Shown piece after piece: positions 7,825 through 16,161 of a stretch of 51,987 bases of DNA. This DNA comes from Bifidobacterium breve (GTDB taxonomy: Bacteria > Actinomycetota > Actinomycetes > Nanopelagicales > Nanopelagicaceae), in the NCBI GenBank assembly GCA_945869505.1, contig CAMBOZ010000002.1, positions 1-51,987 on the forward strand. Reading direction: 5' to 3'. Position numbers and translations under genes: made by a program. Each line of letters opens with the position of its first letter. The first letter of the stretch is position 1. Below the pieces are notes generated by a model that saw only the letters and a program-made list of their open reading frames with translations, did not search any database and had not been told where the DNA came from.

Positions 7825-8196
7825 ATGGCACTATCAGATCGCGAACAACGCCTACTTGCCGAGATGGAAGAGGCGTTATCTGCTGATGACCCACGCCTGG
7901 TCTCGACGCTAAACGGTTCAACTTCACGATTTGGCGCATCTATCGGGATCGCCATAGCAGCCCTGCTTGGCGGATTCGCTATTCTCTTCGCCGGCCTCGT
8001 GGCTCAGCTGACCTTGGTTGGCGTAGGTGGCTTCCTGGTTGCCCTCGTTGGCGTAATTCTGCTTATTAACGGCCTTACTAGCCGCGCATCTAGCTTCGGC
8101 AAGGGTTCAGGGTCCCCAAAACGCGCTCGCCGCTCCTTCACTCAAGGCTTTACCAAGGGGATGGAAGACCGCTGGGATCAGCGCAATAACGGCTAA
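7825..8196 (+). CDS. DUF3040 domain-containing membrane protein
   Basis: A 123-residue protein starting MALSDREQRLLAEMEEAL, the signature of the actinobacterial DUF3040 family, then two adjacent hydrophobic segments (about residues 40-85, IAIAALLGGFAILFAGLV and VGGFLVALVGVILLINGL) and a basic tail rich in Lys/Arg. It is commonly found just upstream of mraZ in Actinobacteria, as here, but its function is unknown. ATG 7825 is preferred over an in-frame ATG at 7807 because family members begin at this Met and because a -10 element lies 6 nt before it. A strong terminator separates it from mraZ. Confidence 0.85.
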   Translation: MALSDREQRLLAEMEEALSADDPRLVSTLNGSTSRFGASIGIAIAALLGGFAILFAGLVAQLTLVGVGGFLVALVGVILLINGLTSRASSFGKGSGSPKRARRSFTQGFTKGMEDRWDQRNNG

Positions 8197-8214
8197 AACT
8201 TCTTCGTAAACCTT

Positions 8215-8241
8215 GCCCTCGCCACTGGCGGGGGCTTTTTT
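8215..8241 (+). terminator. Rho-independent terminator after the DUF3040 gene
   Basis: GCCCTCGCC (8215-8223) pairs with GGCGGGGGC (8227-8235) around an ACT loop with one mismatch, followed by six T residues (8236-8241). It insulates the dcw cluster from the upstream gene. Confidence 0.88.
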
Positions 8242-8266
8242 CATGCCTAAATACCGCCGCAACAGT

Positions 8267-8344
8267 GTGGGGAGGGGTGGGGTAGCAGTGGGAGAAAAGT
8301 GGCGAAGGGTGGTTGAAAAAGGAGGAAAGTGGAGTAAAGTGGGG
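8267..8344 (+). promoter_or_regulatory. Array of seven GTGG(G) MraZ-type boxes in helical phase
   Basis: GTGG occurs starting at 8267, 8277, 8288, 8299, 8309, 8329 and 8339, that is every 10-11 bp with one position (about 8319) missing. MraZ oligomers are known to bind such tandem repeats (TGGG-type in E. coli, AAAGTG-type in Mycoplasma) upstream of mraZ. The last boxes here read AAAGTGG. The gap at 8319 falls next to the promoter -35, and the last two boxes lie in the spacer and the -10, so binding should repress the cluster. Confidence 0.8.
8313..8340 (+). promoter_or_regulatory. mraZ (dcw cluster) promoter
   Basis: TTGAAA (8313-8318), a 16-nt spacer and TAAAGT (8335-8340). It is the same -35 hexamer and spacing as in the doxX promoter. 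Initiation near 8347 gives a leader of about 47 nt before mraZ. It lies inside the MraZ box array. Confidence 0.6.
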
Positions 8345-8393
8345 GATTAAGCGGGATCTCCCGCGCTGGAACCTGGGGAAGGGGGCCAGAAAA

Positions 8394-8825
8394 ATGTTTC
8401 TTGGCACCCACGAGCCGCGCCTTGATGAAAAGGGCCGCCTCATTCTTCCTGCGAAATTTCGCGAAGAGCTCTCTGCAGGTTTGGTAATTACTAAAGGGCA
8501 AGAGCGTTGTTTATACGTTTTTCCATCTTCTGAATTTGCAACGATCACCGAAACTCTGCGCCAAGCACCGGTTACATCAAAGAATGCGCGCGATTACATG
8601 CGCGTGATGTTTGCTGGCGCGCACGATGAAATTCCTGATCGTCAAGGTCGCGTAACTATTCCTGCCGGACTTCGCACATACGCCGGACTTGAAAAAGATT
8701 GCGTAGTAATCGGTGCAAATACACGCGTTGAAATTTGGGATAACGCTGCTTGGAATTCTTATTTATCAGATCGTGAAAAAGGTTTCGCTGAAGTTTCAGA
8801 GGAGATCTTTCCAGGTCTCTTTTAG
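8394..8825 (+). CDS. mraZ: Transcriptional regulator MraZ
   Basis: A 143-residue protein beginning [16 protein letters not shown] and containing the second half-repeat [17 protein letters not shown], the two AbrB-like SpoVT/MraZ DNA-binding modules (about residues 5-50 and 75-125). MraZ is a ring-forming transcription factor that represses or tunes the division and cell-wall cluster. The ATG at 8394 matches the family start; an in-frame ATG at 8313 would put 27 unconserved residues across the promoter and is rejected. The tandem GTGG boxes just upstream are its probable autoregulatory operator. Confidence 0.95.
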   Translation: MFLGTHEPRLDEKGRLILPAKFREELSAGLVITKGQERCLYVFPSSEFATITETLRQAPVTSKNARDYMRVMFAGAHDEIPDRQGRVTIPAGLRTYAGLEKDCVVIGANTRVEIWDNAAWNSYLSDREKGFAEVSEEIFPGLF

Positions 8826-8850
8826 TTAGAAGTAAAACAACTTAATAGCG

Positions 8851-8951
8851 CTCTCATTTGTGGCCACCGCCGACCAAAAGCCGGCAGTGACACCCCTTCC
8901 CCGGTGTCACTTTCGTTAGATCCGTCGGCCGGCGGTGACCAGAGATGAGAG
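8851..8951 (+). ncRNA. Structured RNA between mraZ and rsmH, mraW RNA motif type
   Basis: About 100 nt fold into one long element. CTCTCAT (8851-8857) pairs with ATGAGAG (8945-8951), TGG (8861-8863) with CCA (8939-8941), and CACCGCCG (8865-8872) with CGGCGGTG (8930-8937). An inner hairpin has arms AGTGACACC (8886-8894) and GGTGTCACT (8903-8911). The position directly upstream of rsmH (mraW) in an actinobacterium matches the described mraW RNA motif, a conserved candidate cis-regulator of unknown ligand. The assignment rests on location and pairing, not on a covariance search. Confidence 0.75.
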
Positions 8952-8997
8952 ATGAATCAAATTAAAAAGTTAACAAGTTATGGAAAAGGGGGAGTAG

Positions 8998-9954
8998 ATG
9001 AACGATGCAAGTACGCAACACAAATCTGTAATGCTTGATCGCTGCATTGAATTACTCTCCCCAACAATTTTGCTAAATGAAAAGCCAGTGATCATAGATT
9101 GCACACTTGGTTTAGGTGGACACACTGAGGCACTTCTTGAGAAATTTCCAACGCTTACCGTCATCGGAATAGATCGTGACCAGATTGCTCTGGAACGCGC
9201 TGGTGCACGACTTGCTCGCTTCGGTGATCGCTTCAAAAGCGCGCATGCGATCTTCGACCAGATTGGTGAAGTAGTTGCTGCACAAGGATTTAGCCAAGTA
9301 AACGGCGTTCTATTTGATCTTGGCGTTTCTTCAATTCAACTCGATGAAGTCGAACGTGGCTTTTCTTATTCTCAAGATGCACCACTTGATATGCGCATGG
9401 ATCGCAGCCGTGGAATAACTGCTTCAGAGATTGTAAATACCTATGCACCTGGTGCTCTGGTAAAGATTTTGCGTACATTCGGCGAAGAAAAATTTGCTAC
9501 TCGCATTGTGGAAAATATCGTTAAAGCCCGAGCCAAAGCCCCACTTAACTCAACGCAAGAGTTAGCCACATTGGTCAAGGAGAGCATTCCTGCAGCTACG
9601 CGCCGCACTGGTGGAAATCCAGCGAAGCGCACCTTCCAAGCCCTACGTATTGAAGCCAACGATGAATTGGGAGCGATTTCGCGCGCGCTCCCGATTGCAC
9701 TGGATCTGTTAACTATCGGAGGGCGTGTAGTAGTTCTCTCATTCCAGTCACTAGAAGATCGAATTGTTAAAGAAATCTTTGTTGAAAGATCAACTTCCAA
9801 GACTCCACGAAACTTGCCAGTTGATCTTCCAGAATTTGCCGCAAAATTTGCCCTTGTTTCAAAATCGGGAGAAACCCCAACCGATGAAGAACTGGCACGC
9901 AATCCACGTTCGGCTTCAGTGCGCCTTCGTGCAATTGAAAAGGTGGCGGCATAA
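8998..9954 (+). CDS. rsmH: 16S rRNA (cytosine(1402)-N(4))-methyltransferase RsmH
   Basis: A 318-residue AdoMet-dependent enzyme (formerly MraW) that N4-methylates C1402 of 16S rRNA. It opens HKSVMLDRCIELL, has the cofactor loop DCTLGLGGH (residues 34-42), the motif FDLGVSSIQLD followed by RGFSYSQDAPLDMRMD, and NPAKRTFQALRIEAN near residue 215. A GGGGGAG ribosome site lies 5 nt before the ATG. It follows the structured mraW-type RNA and runs directly into ftsL, whose ATG is the next base after its stop. Confidence 0.97.
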   Translation: MNDASTQHKSVMLDRCIELLSPTILLNEKPVIIDCTLGLGGHTEALLEKFPTLTVIGIDRDQIALERAGARLARFGDRFKSAHAIFDQIGEVVAAQGFSQVNGVLFDLGVSSIQLDEVERGFSYSQDAPLDMRMDRSRGITASEIVNTYAPGALVKILRTFGEEKFATRIVENIVKARAKAPLNSTQELATLVKESIPAATRRTGGNPAKRTFQALRIEANDELGAISRALPIALDLLTIGGRVVVLSFQSLEDRIVKEIFVERSTSKTPRNLPVDLPEFAAKFALVSKSGETPTDEELARNPRSASVRLRAIEKVAA

Positions 9955-10365
9955 ATGGCGCTACTAAACTCGACAGCAATCAAGGCGCCTCGTCAAAAGC
10001 TGACCGAGAAATCGGTAGAGGTTTTTCTCAAATTAGTTCCAAGTGTTTCTGAAGGCGCTCAAGCAACTCATCGTTTCTTCGCAACTTTCTTATCGGTCGT
10101 AGCAGGTATCGGTCTGTTAATTCTTCTCGCCGTGAATATTCTTTTGGCACAAGACGCCTTTACGCTTTCTGCGCTAAAGGCTGAAGCAAAAGTTGTAGCA
10201 GATCAACGCGAAGCAATTAATCGCCAGATCGAAGCATCTTCATCTCCTGAGGCCCTTGCAGCAAAGGCGCGAGCGCTGGGTATGCGCCCATCGGAATCTC
10301 CAGTATTTTTAAATTTGGATGAGGTAGTGCAGGCAGTTGCAAAGGGAGATATTAAAAATGGGTAA
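9955..10365 (+). CDS. ftsL: FtsL-like septum protein
   Basis: A 136-residue bitopic protein with a basic N-terminal cytoplasmic tail of about 40 residues, one membrane segment (about 41-66, FFATFLSVVAGIGLLILLAV) and a periplasmic heptad-like stretch (70-95, LSALKAEAKVVADQREAINR). It lies between rsmH and ftsI, where actinobacteria encode FtsL. The family is poorly conserved in sequence, so the call rests on topology and position. FtsL with DivIC/FtsB and FtsQ activates FtsW-FtsI at the septum. Its end overlaps the ftsI start by 8 nt and contains the AAGGGAG ribosome site of ftsI. Confidence 0.8.
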   Translation: MALLNSTAIKAPRQKLTEKSVEVFLKLVPSVSEGAQATHRFFATFLSVVAGIGLLILLAVNILLAQDAFTLSALKAEAKVVADQREAINRQIEASSSPEALAAKARALGMRPSESPVFLNLDEVVQAVAKGDIKNG

Positions 10366-12184
10366 TTTAAATCTCTCCGTCTCGCGGATCCGCATACTCA
10401 CTGTCTTTATTTTTATCTTCTTCCTTCTCTTTGCTGCACGACTAATTCAGATTCAGGCGATACAAGCCAGTGACTATCGCAGCAAGGCTGCAAACGAGAT
10501 GGAATCAACTCGTGGAATCCCGGCGGCACGCGGTGAAATCACCGATATCAATGGGGTCGCCTTCGCGCGAAGCGTCTCTGCTATCAATATCGTCGTTGAT
10601 CAAACTTTGATTACCGACGCAGCGCAGACTGCCAATTTTGCTGCTCCATATCTTGGAATGAGCGTTGCTGAAGTTCAGAGCGCAATAATTGGTGACAAAC
10701 GTTATGCGGTAGTCGCGCGCAACGCTAAGCCTGCGATTTGGCGGCAATTAAGCGGGGCAATCGATACTTATAACGCAGGGTTAGAAAAAGAAAAATTTGA
10801 TAAACGAATTGTTGGCTTCTTTTCGGAGAGAAATTACATTCGCGAATATCCTTCTGGCTCGCTAGTTTCTTCACTAGTTGGTTTTGTTCGTCAAGATGGA
10901 ATCGGCGCAACCGGAATTGAATCAAGCATGAACTCCATAATTACGGGTACTGACGGCAGATATTCATACGCGCGAGGATTAGGCGCTGAAATACCAGGAT
11001 CTCAGAACGAGATAATTGCAGCTAAAAAGGGCACAACGGTACGACTAACCATCGATCGCGATGTGCAATGGGTTGCCGCAAATGCGATTCAAGCAGCGGT
11101 AAGTAAAGCTCGGGCGCAAAGTGGCACCGTAATTGTTATGGATCCTAAAACGGGACATATTTTGGCGCACGCAACTGCACCCACTTTTGATCCAAACAAC
11201 ACCAAAAAAGTTTCAGAAGCGTTGATGCGGAATCCATCAGTTCAGGATGTTTATGAACCTGGCTCAACTGGAAAAGTTATGACGCTGGCTGCAGCGCTTG
11301 AAGAGAAGAAGATAACGCCAGAAACAGTTTTAAAAGTTCCGTATTCACTAAAGCGCGCTGGAGAAACTTTTTCCGATCACGATCGCCATCCCGTGCAGTA
11401 TTTAACTACTTCTGGAATATTGGCAGTCTCATCAAATACCGGAACGATAAAAATTGGTGAGATGCTTTCGAACGACACTTTGTACGGTTACCTGTCTAAA
11501 TTTGGAATGGGAAAGTCAACCGGTTCAGGTTTACCTGGTGAGTCAGGGGGAATTCTCCACCCAGTCAGTGATTGGTCTGGAACCACTGCGCCAACAGTGG
11601 CCTTTGGACAGGGGTACGCAGTTACGGCAATGCAAGCTACAAGCATGTTTGCAACGATTGCTAACAACGGCGTTCGAGTTTCTCCAACTGTTATAGCTGG
11701 AACGACAGATGAATTAGGCAGGTATACAGCATCTGTTCCTCGCACCAATGAGCGAGTGATCAGCGTAGAAACTGCAAAGCAATTAAGGATAATGATGGAG
11801 TCAGTTGTTTCGGGACAAGGTACGGCGCCAAGTGCAGCGATACCTGGCTATCGCGTGGCGGGCAAAACGGGTACTGCAAATCGTTACAACACAAATTGTG
11901 GCTGCTACAACGGATACACAGCATCATTTATCGGATTTGCGCCAGCAGATAACCCAAGGTATGTAATTAGCGTAACCATTCAAGATCCCAAGGGCGCACA
12001 CTACGGTGGTTCACTTGCTGGTCCAGTCTTTAAAAAGGTAATGACATTCGTTCTTCAATCTGAACATGTTCCACCGACAGGAACAAAAGTTATGCCTGTA
12101 GCACTTACGCAAAAGGAATTACTCAAGAAGCAAAACAAAACAACCGATGTGAAAGTTACACAGGCAAGTGCAAAGAAGCGATGA
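10358..12184 (+). CDS. ftsI: Septal peptidoglycan transpeptidase FtsI (class B PBP)
   Basis: A 608-residue class B penicillin-binding protein. It has a short cytoplasmic tail, one membrane anchor (about residues 8-28), a dimerisation/pedestal domain, and the transpeptidase with S303-T-G-K306, S358-S-N360 and K503-T-G505. The start is ATG 10358, with AAGGGAG upstream; an in-frame ATG at 10337 lies inside ftsL. There are no PASTA repeats. Two cysteines (CGCY) lie shortly after the KTG motif in a loop near the active site. It cross-links septal peptidoglycan with FtsW, encoded downstream. Its stop overlaps the murE start. Confidence 0.96.
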   Translation: MGNLNLSVSRIRILTVFIFIFFLLFAARLIQIQAIQASDYRSKAANEMESTRGIPAARGEITDINGVAFARSVSAINIVVDQTLITDAAQTANFAAPYLGMSVAEVQSAIIGDKRYAVVARNAKPAIWRQLSGAIDTYNAGLEKEKFDKRIVGFFSERNYIREYPSGSLVSSLVGFVRQDGIGATGIESSMNSIITGTDGRYSYARGLGAEIPGSQNEIIAAKKGTTVRLTIDRDVQWVAANAIQAAVSKARAQSGTVIVMDPKTGHILAHATAPTFDPNNTKKVSEALMRNPSVQDVYEPGSTGKVMTLAAALEEKKITPETVLKVPYSLKRAGETFSDHDRHPVQYLTTSGILAVSSNTGTIKIGEMLSNDTLYGYLSKFGMGKSTGSGLPGESGGILHPVSDWSGTTAPTVAFGQGYAVTAMQATSMFATIANNGVRVSPTVIAGTTDELGRYTASVPRTNERVISVETAKQLRIMMESVVSGQGTAPSAAIPGYRVAGKTGTANRYNTNCGCYNGYTASFIGFAPADNPRYVISVTIQDPKGAHYGGSLAGPVFKKVMTFVLQSEHVPPTGTKVMPVALTQKELLKKQNKTTDVKVTQASAKKR

Positions 12185-13677
12185 TGAGACCGTTTAATAC
12201 ACCTGCGGTAGCTCTCACCAAAATCGTGGATTCTTGCAATGCAACGGTGTCCATAAGTGAAGACGAACTCAATGAAATCAAAATCAGTGGAGCCACTCAC
12301 AATGACCGCGAAGTAACGCCAGGGGATTTGTTTGTGGCTATTCCTGGCGCAAACCGTCACGGGGCAGAATTTTCTGAGAATGCGAAGGCGCGGGGAGCGG
12401 TTGCAGTATTAACTGATCCAGCCGGCGCAAAACTGATTAGTGATTTTCCTGTACTAGTCGTAGATAACCCGCGATTGGTCGCCGGTCGAGTTTCTGCACT
12501 TCTCTATAGCGAACCCATGCGAGATCTAAATTGCATTGCAATTACTGGAACAAATGGGAAAACCACCGTAACCACTTTGCTACACCAGATTTTTAGCGCC
12601 GCTCGTCGTGAATGTGGGCTAATCGGCACTGTTGAAACACGAATTGGCAGCGAAGTAATTGTCAGTAAGCGCACGACTCCGGAGGCTACTGATTTGCAAG
12701 CTCTGGCAGCGGTGATGAGAGAGCGCCACATGCGTCATCTAGTTATTGAAGCGTCAAGCCACGCGCTGCAACTGAGCCGATTAGAAGGCGCTCATTTCGC
12801 CATCGCTGGTTTCACCAATTTAACTCAAGATCATTTAGATTTTCACGGAGATATGGAGAGCTACTTTGCAGCAAAAGCTGCGCTCTTTAACTTTGCAATG
12901 GCAGATTTGGCTTGTATCAATATTGACGATCCGTATGGTGCGAGACTTGCCGCAAGCACCGAGCTCCCAGTCGTGTCCATATCACGCGCTAATCCCAAGG
13001 CAATTTGGCACTTCACGCAGATTGATTCCGAAGCTAAACGCGTTCAGTTAAAGATTCGTGGCTCTGGTGGGATTTTGATCGAGACTTCAACAACTCTGCG
13101 GGGCGGCTATAACTTTGACAATTTGTTAATGGCGATAGCGATTGCTGTTGAATCCGGAGTAGATCCAATAGATATCGCCGCAATCGTCCCAAATATATCC
13201 GGAGCAGCAGGAAGACTCGAAGAAGTTTCAGTTGGGCAAAGTTTCAGCGCCTTTGTTGACTATGCGCATACTCCCGACGCAGTTTCGAATGTACTCAAAT
13301 CAATTAAGGAATTTACATCTGGAAAAGTGATTGCGGTTCTGGGTTGTGGGGGAGATCGTGACGCCAGCAAGCGGCCGTTGATGGGAAAGGCGCTAATTGA
13401 AAATGCTGACATTGCAATTTTTACAAGTGATAATCCTCGATCAGAAGAGCCCTCAGAGATCTTGCGCCAGATGGTTGGTGGGATAAGCGTTGTAAATCAA
13501 TCACAAGTTATTGACGATCGTGCGAGTGCAATTGCATATGCAGTTTCACTTGCAGAACCTGGCGATACCGTCGCGATCCTCGGCAAGGGTCACGAACTCG
13601 GGCAAGAGATAAAAGGAAAAGTTTTCGATTTTGACGATCGGCTAGTTCTTGCGCAGGCAATTGAGGCAAAGCAATGA
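12181..13677 (+). CDS. murE: UDP-MurNAc-L-Ala-D-Glu--meso-DAP ligase MurE
   Basis: A 498-residue Mur ligase adding the third residue of the stem peptide. The ATP loop is GTNGKTT (123-129). The motif D417-N-P-R420 in TSDNPRSEE is the signature of meso-diaminopimelate-specific MurE (lysine enzymes differ), so the wall should be of the meso-DAP type. The start is one of two consecutive ATGs (12181 or 12184), overlapping the ftsI stop. It overlaps murF by 4 nt (ATGA), indicating translational coupling. Confidence 0.96.
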   Translation: MMRPFNTPAVALTKIVDSCNATVSISEDELNEIKISGATHNDREVTPGDLFVAIPGANRHGAEFSENAKARGAVAVLTDPAGAKLISDFPVLVVDNPRLVAGRVSALLYSEPMRDLNCIAITGTNGKTTVTTLLHQIFSAARRECGLIGTVETRIGSEVIVSKRTTPEATDLQALAAVMRERHMRHLVIEASSHALQLSRLEGAHFAIAGFTNLTQDHLDFHGDMESYFAAKAALFNFAMADLACINIDDPYGARLAASTELPVVSISRANPKAIWHFTQIDSEAKRVQLKIRGSGGILIETSTTLRGGYNFDNLLMAIAIAVESGVDPIDIAAIVPNISGAAGRLEEVSVGQSFSAFVDYAHTPDAVSNVLKSIKEFTSGKVIAVLGCGGDRDASKRPLMGKALIENADIAIFTSDNPRSEEPSEILRQMVGGISVVNQSQVIDDRASAIAYAVSLAEPGDTVAILGKGHELGQEIKGKVFDFDDRLVLAQAIEAKQ

Positions 13678-15080
13678 TCGCGCTCAAGGCATCTGAAATT
13701 GCCCTAATCGTTGGAGGCGAACTTAAAGGTTCAGATGTGACTGTAACCGCAGCACCAGTATTTGGCTCCGGCCAAGCGACGCCTGGTTCGATCTTCTTGG
13801 CACTTAAAGGCGAAAAAACTGATGGACATAAGTATGTCGCCGATGCATTCTCTAAAGGCGCTGTACTTGCCTTTGTCACGGCTGCCTCTCCTGAACGGTG
13901 CATTGTTGTATCGGATGTACTCGATGCGCTTAATAAACTGGCGGCGCATGTGCGAAAGCAACTTAAGAATTTACAAGTGATTGCCTTAACTGGATCGCAA
14001 GGAAAAACTACTACTAAAGACTTACTGCAGCACATTCTAGAAAATCTCGGCAGCACAGTTGCGCCCACTGGTAATTTCAATAATGAGCTCGGAACACCAA
14101 TCACTCTATTGCAGTGTGATGAAGATACAAAGTTCTGCATTTTAGAGATGGGCGCTCGTCACATTGGAGATATCGCTCTTCTTTGTGAAATGGCTAAACC
14201 AAATATCGGAATGGTTTTACGAGTCGGCAGCGCGCACATTGGAGAGTTTGGATCATCTGAAGCGGTTGCTAAGGCGAAGTCAGAGATGATCTCCTCTCTC
14301 GATCCTGGCGCTATTGCAATTCTTGGACAATATGACGCCTTCACTCCGCAGATGAGTTCACTTCACAAAGGAAAAATAATTACCTTTGGCGAAACCACAT
14401 CAGCAGATGTTCGCGCAACCGATATTGAAATCCGTGAAGGACGACCACATTTTGATTTAGTAACCAGCGCCGGACGTGCTGCAGTCGGATTACGCATCGT
14501 GGGAATACATCAAGTCGCAAACGCCCTCGCCGCCGCTGCTGCCGCATCCGCACTCGGTGCATCTATCGATCAGATTGCAGTATCTCTTTCCACCGCTGAT
14601 ATCCGAAGTAAGTGGCGGATGGAGATTGAAGAACTACAAAATATCGTGTTGATAAATGATTCCTATAACTCCAGCCCAGAATCTGTCGAAGCGGCGCTAC
14701 GCACTTTGGTGCTCTTTGCACAAGAACGTGGCGGTCAATCGTGGGCTTTTCTTGGAAAGATGCACGAACTCGGCGAGTCCTCAGTAGGTCGTCACGCAGA
14801 TATTGGCACCCTTGCTTCAGAGTTAGGGATAGATCATTTGGTCTGCATTGGCGCTCCGGAGTATTCCGCAAAGATTCCCGGCAGCGCTGCGACTGAAATC
14901 CATCTCTTCGAAGAGAAGGTAGATGCTTTGCAATTGGTGCACCAGATGAGCGCAGGAGATGTTCTCCTGGTTAAAGCCTCACGTGCCGAAAAGTTTGAAG
15001 AGTTGGCGCAAGCAATTTCGTTAAAAATTTTAGAAGTAATTTCAGCAAGATCAGAAATTAGCGAAGAAGGGGAGCGTTAA
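13674..15080 (+). CDS. murF: UDP-MurNAc-tripeptide--D-Ala-D-Ala ligase MurF
   Basis: A 468-residue cytoplasmic Mur ligase that adds the D-Ala-D-Ala dipeptide. It has the N-terminal substrate domain (ALKGEKTDGHKY), the ATP loop GSQGKTTT (107-114), EMGARHIGDI in the central domain and NDSYNSSPESVEAAL in the C-terminal half, all typical of MurF. No ddl gene for its dipeptide substrate is found in this cluster. It starts in the stop of murE (ATGA) and is followed 6 nt later by mraY. Confidence 0.96.
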   Translation: MIALKASEIALIVGGELKGSDVTVTAAPVFGSGQATPGSIFLALKGEKTDGHKYVADAFSKGAVLAFVTAASPERCIVVSDVLDALNKLAAHVRKQLKNLQVIALTGSQGKTTTKDLLQHILENLGSTVAPTGNFNNELGTPITLLQCDEDTKFCILEMGARHIGDIALLCEMAKPNIGMVLRVGSAHIGEFGSSEAVAKAKSEMISSLDPGAIAILGQYDAFTPQMSSLHKGKIITFGETTSADVRATDIEIREGRPHFDLVTSAGRAAVGLRIVGIHQVANALAAAAAASALGASIDQIAVSLSTADIRSKWRMEIEELQNIVLINDSYNSSPESVEAALRTLVLFAQERGGQSWAFLGKMHELGESSVGRHADIGTLASELGIDHLVCIGAPEYSAKIPGSAATEIHLFEEKVDALQLVHQMSAGDVLLVKASRAEKFEELAQAISLKILEVISARSEISEEGER

Positions 15081-15086
15081 AGCAAA

Positions 15087-16145
15087 ATGAGAGAAATTTT
15101 AATCTCGGGTGCACTTGCACTCTTCATTTCGCTTTTCGGAACTCCTGTTTTGATTAGATTCCTTGCCCGACGTGGCTATGGACAGATAATTCGCGACGAT
15201 GGACCTTCGTCTCATCACACCAAACGCGGCACCCCAACAATGGGTGGGCTAATCATTATCTTTGCTGCAGCAGCTGGTTACTTCGTGGCACACGCGGTAT
15301 CTCAAAATGCAGTTACTACTTCAGCACTTCTCGTCCTTGGATTGATGGCATCACTCGGTTTCGTTGGATTTTTAGATGACTGGCTGAAAGTTTCCCGCCA
15401 AAAATCGCTCGGTTTAAATGCAAAGCAGAAGATTCTTGGCCAAGTTATGTTTGCTGCAATTTTCGCTTATCTTGGTATCCGTTTTCCAGATGGTGATGGT
15501 TTAACACCTATCTCGCTAAATCTCTCCACGGTTCGCGATACATCACTCGTGCTTGGTGCAGGACTTGTAATCGTCTGGGTAGTTCTGATGGTGACGGCAA
15601 CCAGTAATGGTGTAAATCTCACTGATGGTTTAGATGGACTTGCAACCGGTGCGGCAGTAATGACATTTATAGCCTACATCTTGATTGGTGTTTGGCAGTT
15701 TGGGCAAAGTTGCGCAATCTCTCCTGGAGATAACTGTTATTTAGTGCGTGACCCACTTGACCTAGCGGTCTTATCCGCGGCGTTAGCCGGCGCGTGTGCA
15801 GGATTCCTGTGGTGGAATGCTTCGCCTGCCAAAATCTTTATGGGAGACACCGGATCTTTGGCCTTGGGCGGCGCACTCGCTGGTATAGCGACATCACTTC
15901 GCATCGAGTTATTGCTTATTCCACTCGGCGGACTTTTCGTAATCATCAGCGCATCAGTAATTTTGCAAGTGGCTTACTTTAAAATCTCTGGCGGCAAACG
16001 TATTTTCAAAATGGCACCGTTACAACATCACTTTGAACTTATGGGTTGGGGCGAAGTGACTATCGTCTTGCGCTTCTGGATCATCGCAGGTCTATGCGTT
16101 GCGCTAGGACTGGGTCTCTTTTACGCTCAATGGGTTACGCAGTAG
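15087..16145 (+). CDS. mraY: Phospho-MurNAc-pentapeptide transferase MraY
   Basis: A 352-residue polytopic enzyme with about ten membrane segments that makes lipid I from UDP-MurNAc-pentapeptide and undecaprenyl phosphate. Visible signatures are the early TPTMGG motif after HHTKRG, the Asp pair in [33 protein letters not shown] and the late [10 protein letters not shown] histidine motif. GGGGAG about 12 nt upstream is a weak ribosome site. murD follows after 16 nt. Confidence 0.97.
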   Translation: MREILISGALALFISLFGTPVLIRFLARRGYGQIIRDDGPSSHHTKRGTPTMGGLIIIFAAAAGYFVAHAVSQNAVTTSALLVLGLMASLGFVGFLDDWLKVSRQKSLGLNAKQKILGQVMFAAIFAYLGIRFPDGDGLTPISLNLSTVRDTSLVLGAGLVIVWVVLMVTATSNGVNLTDGLDGLATGAAVMTFIAYILIGVWQFGQSCAISPGDNCYLVRDPLDLAVLSAALAGACAGFLWWNASPAKIFMGDTGSLALGGALAGIATSLRIELLLIPLGGLFVIISASVILQVAYFKISGGKRIFKMAPLQHHFELMGWGEVTIVLRFWIIAGLCVALGLGLFYAQWVTQ

Positions 16146-16161
16146 TTAAGGCACGATAGCG

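Noticed and set aside
8150..8548. Minus-strand ORFs (132 and 84 aa) over the mraZ leader
   Set aside because: They run through the terminator, the MraZ boxes and the mraZ start; their composition only mirrors the G-rich leader.
13508..14140. Minus-strand 210-aa ORF under murE/murF
   Set aside because: It lies antisense to well-supported Mur ligase genes and has no recognisable motif; the same applies to 9441-9983 and 22613-23197.
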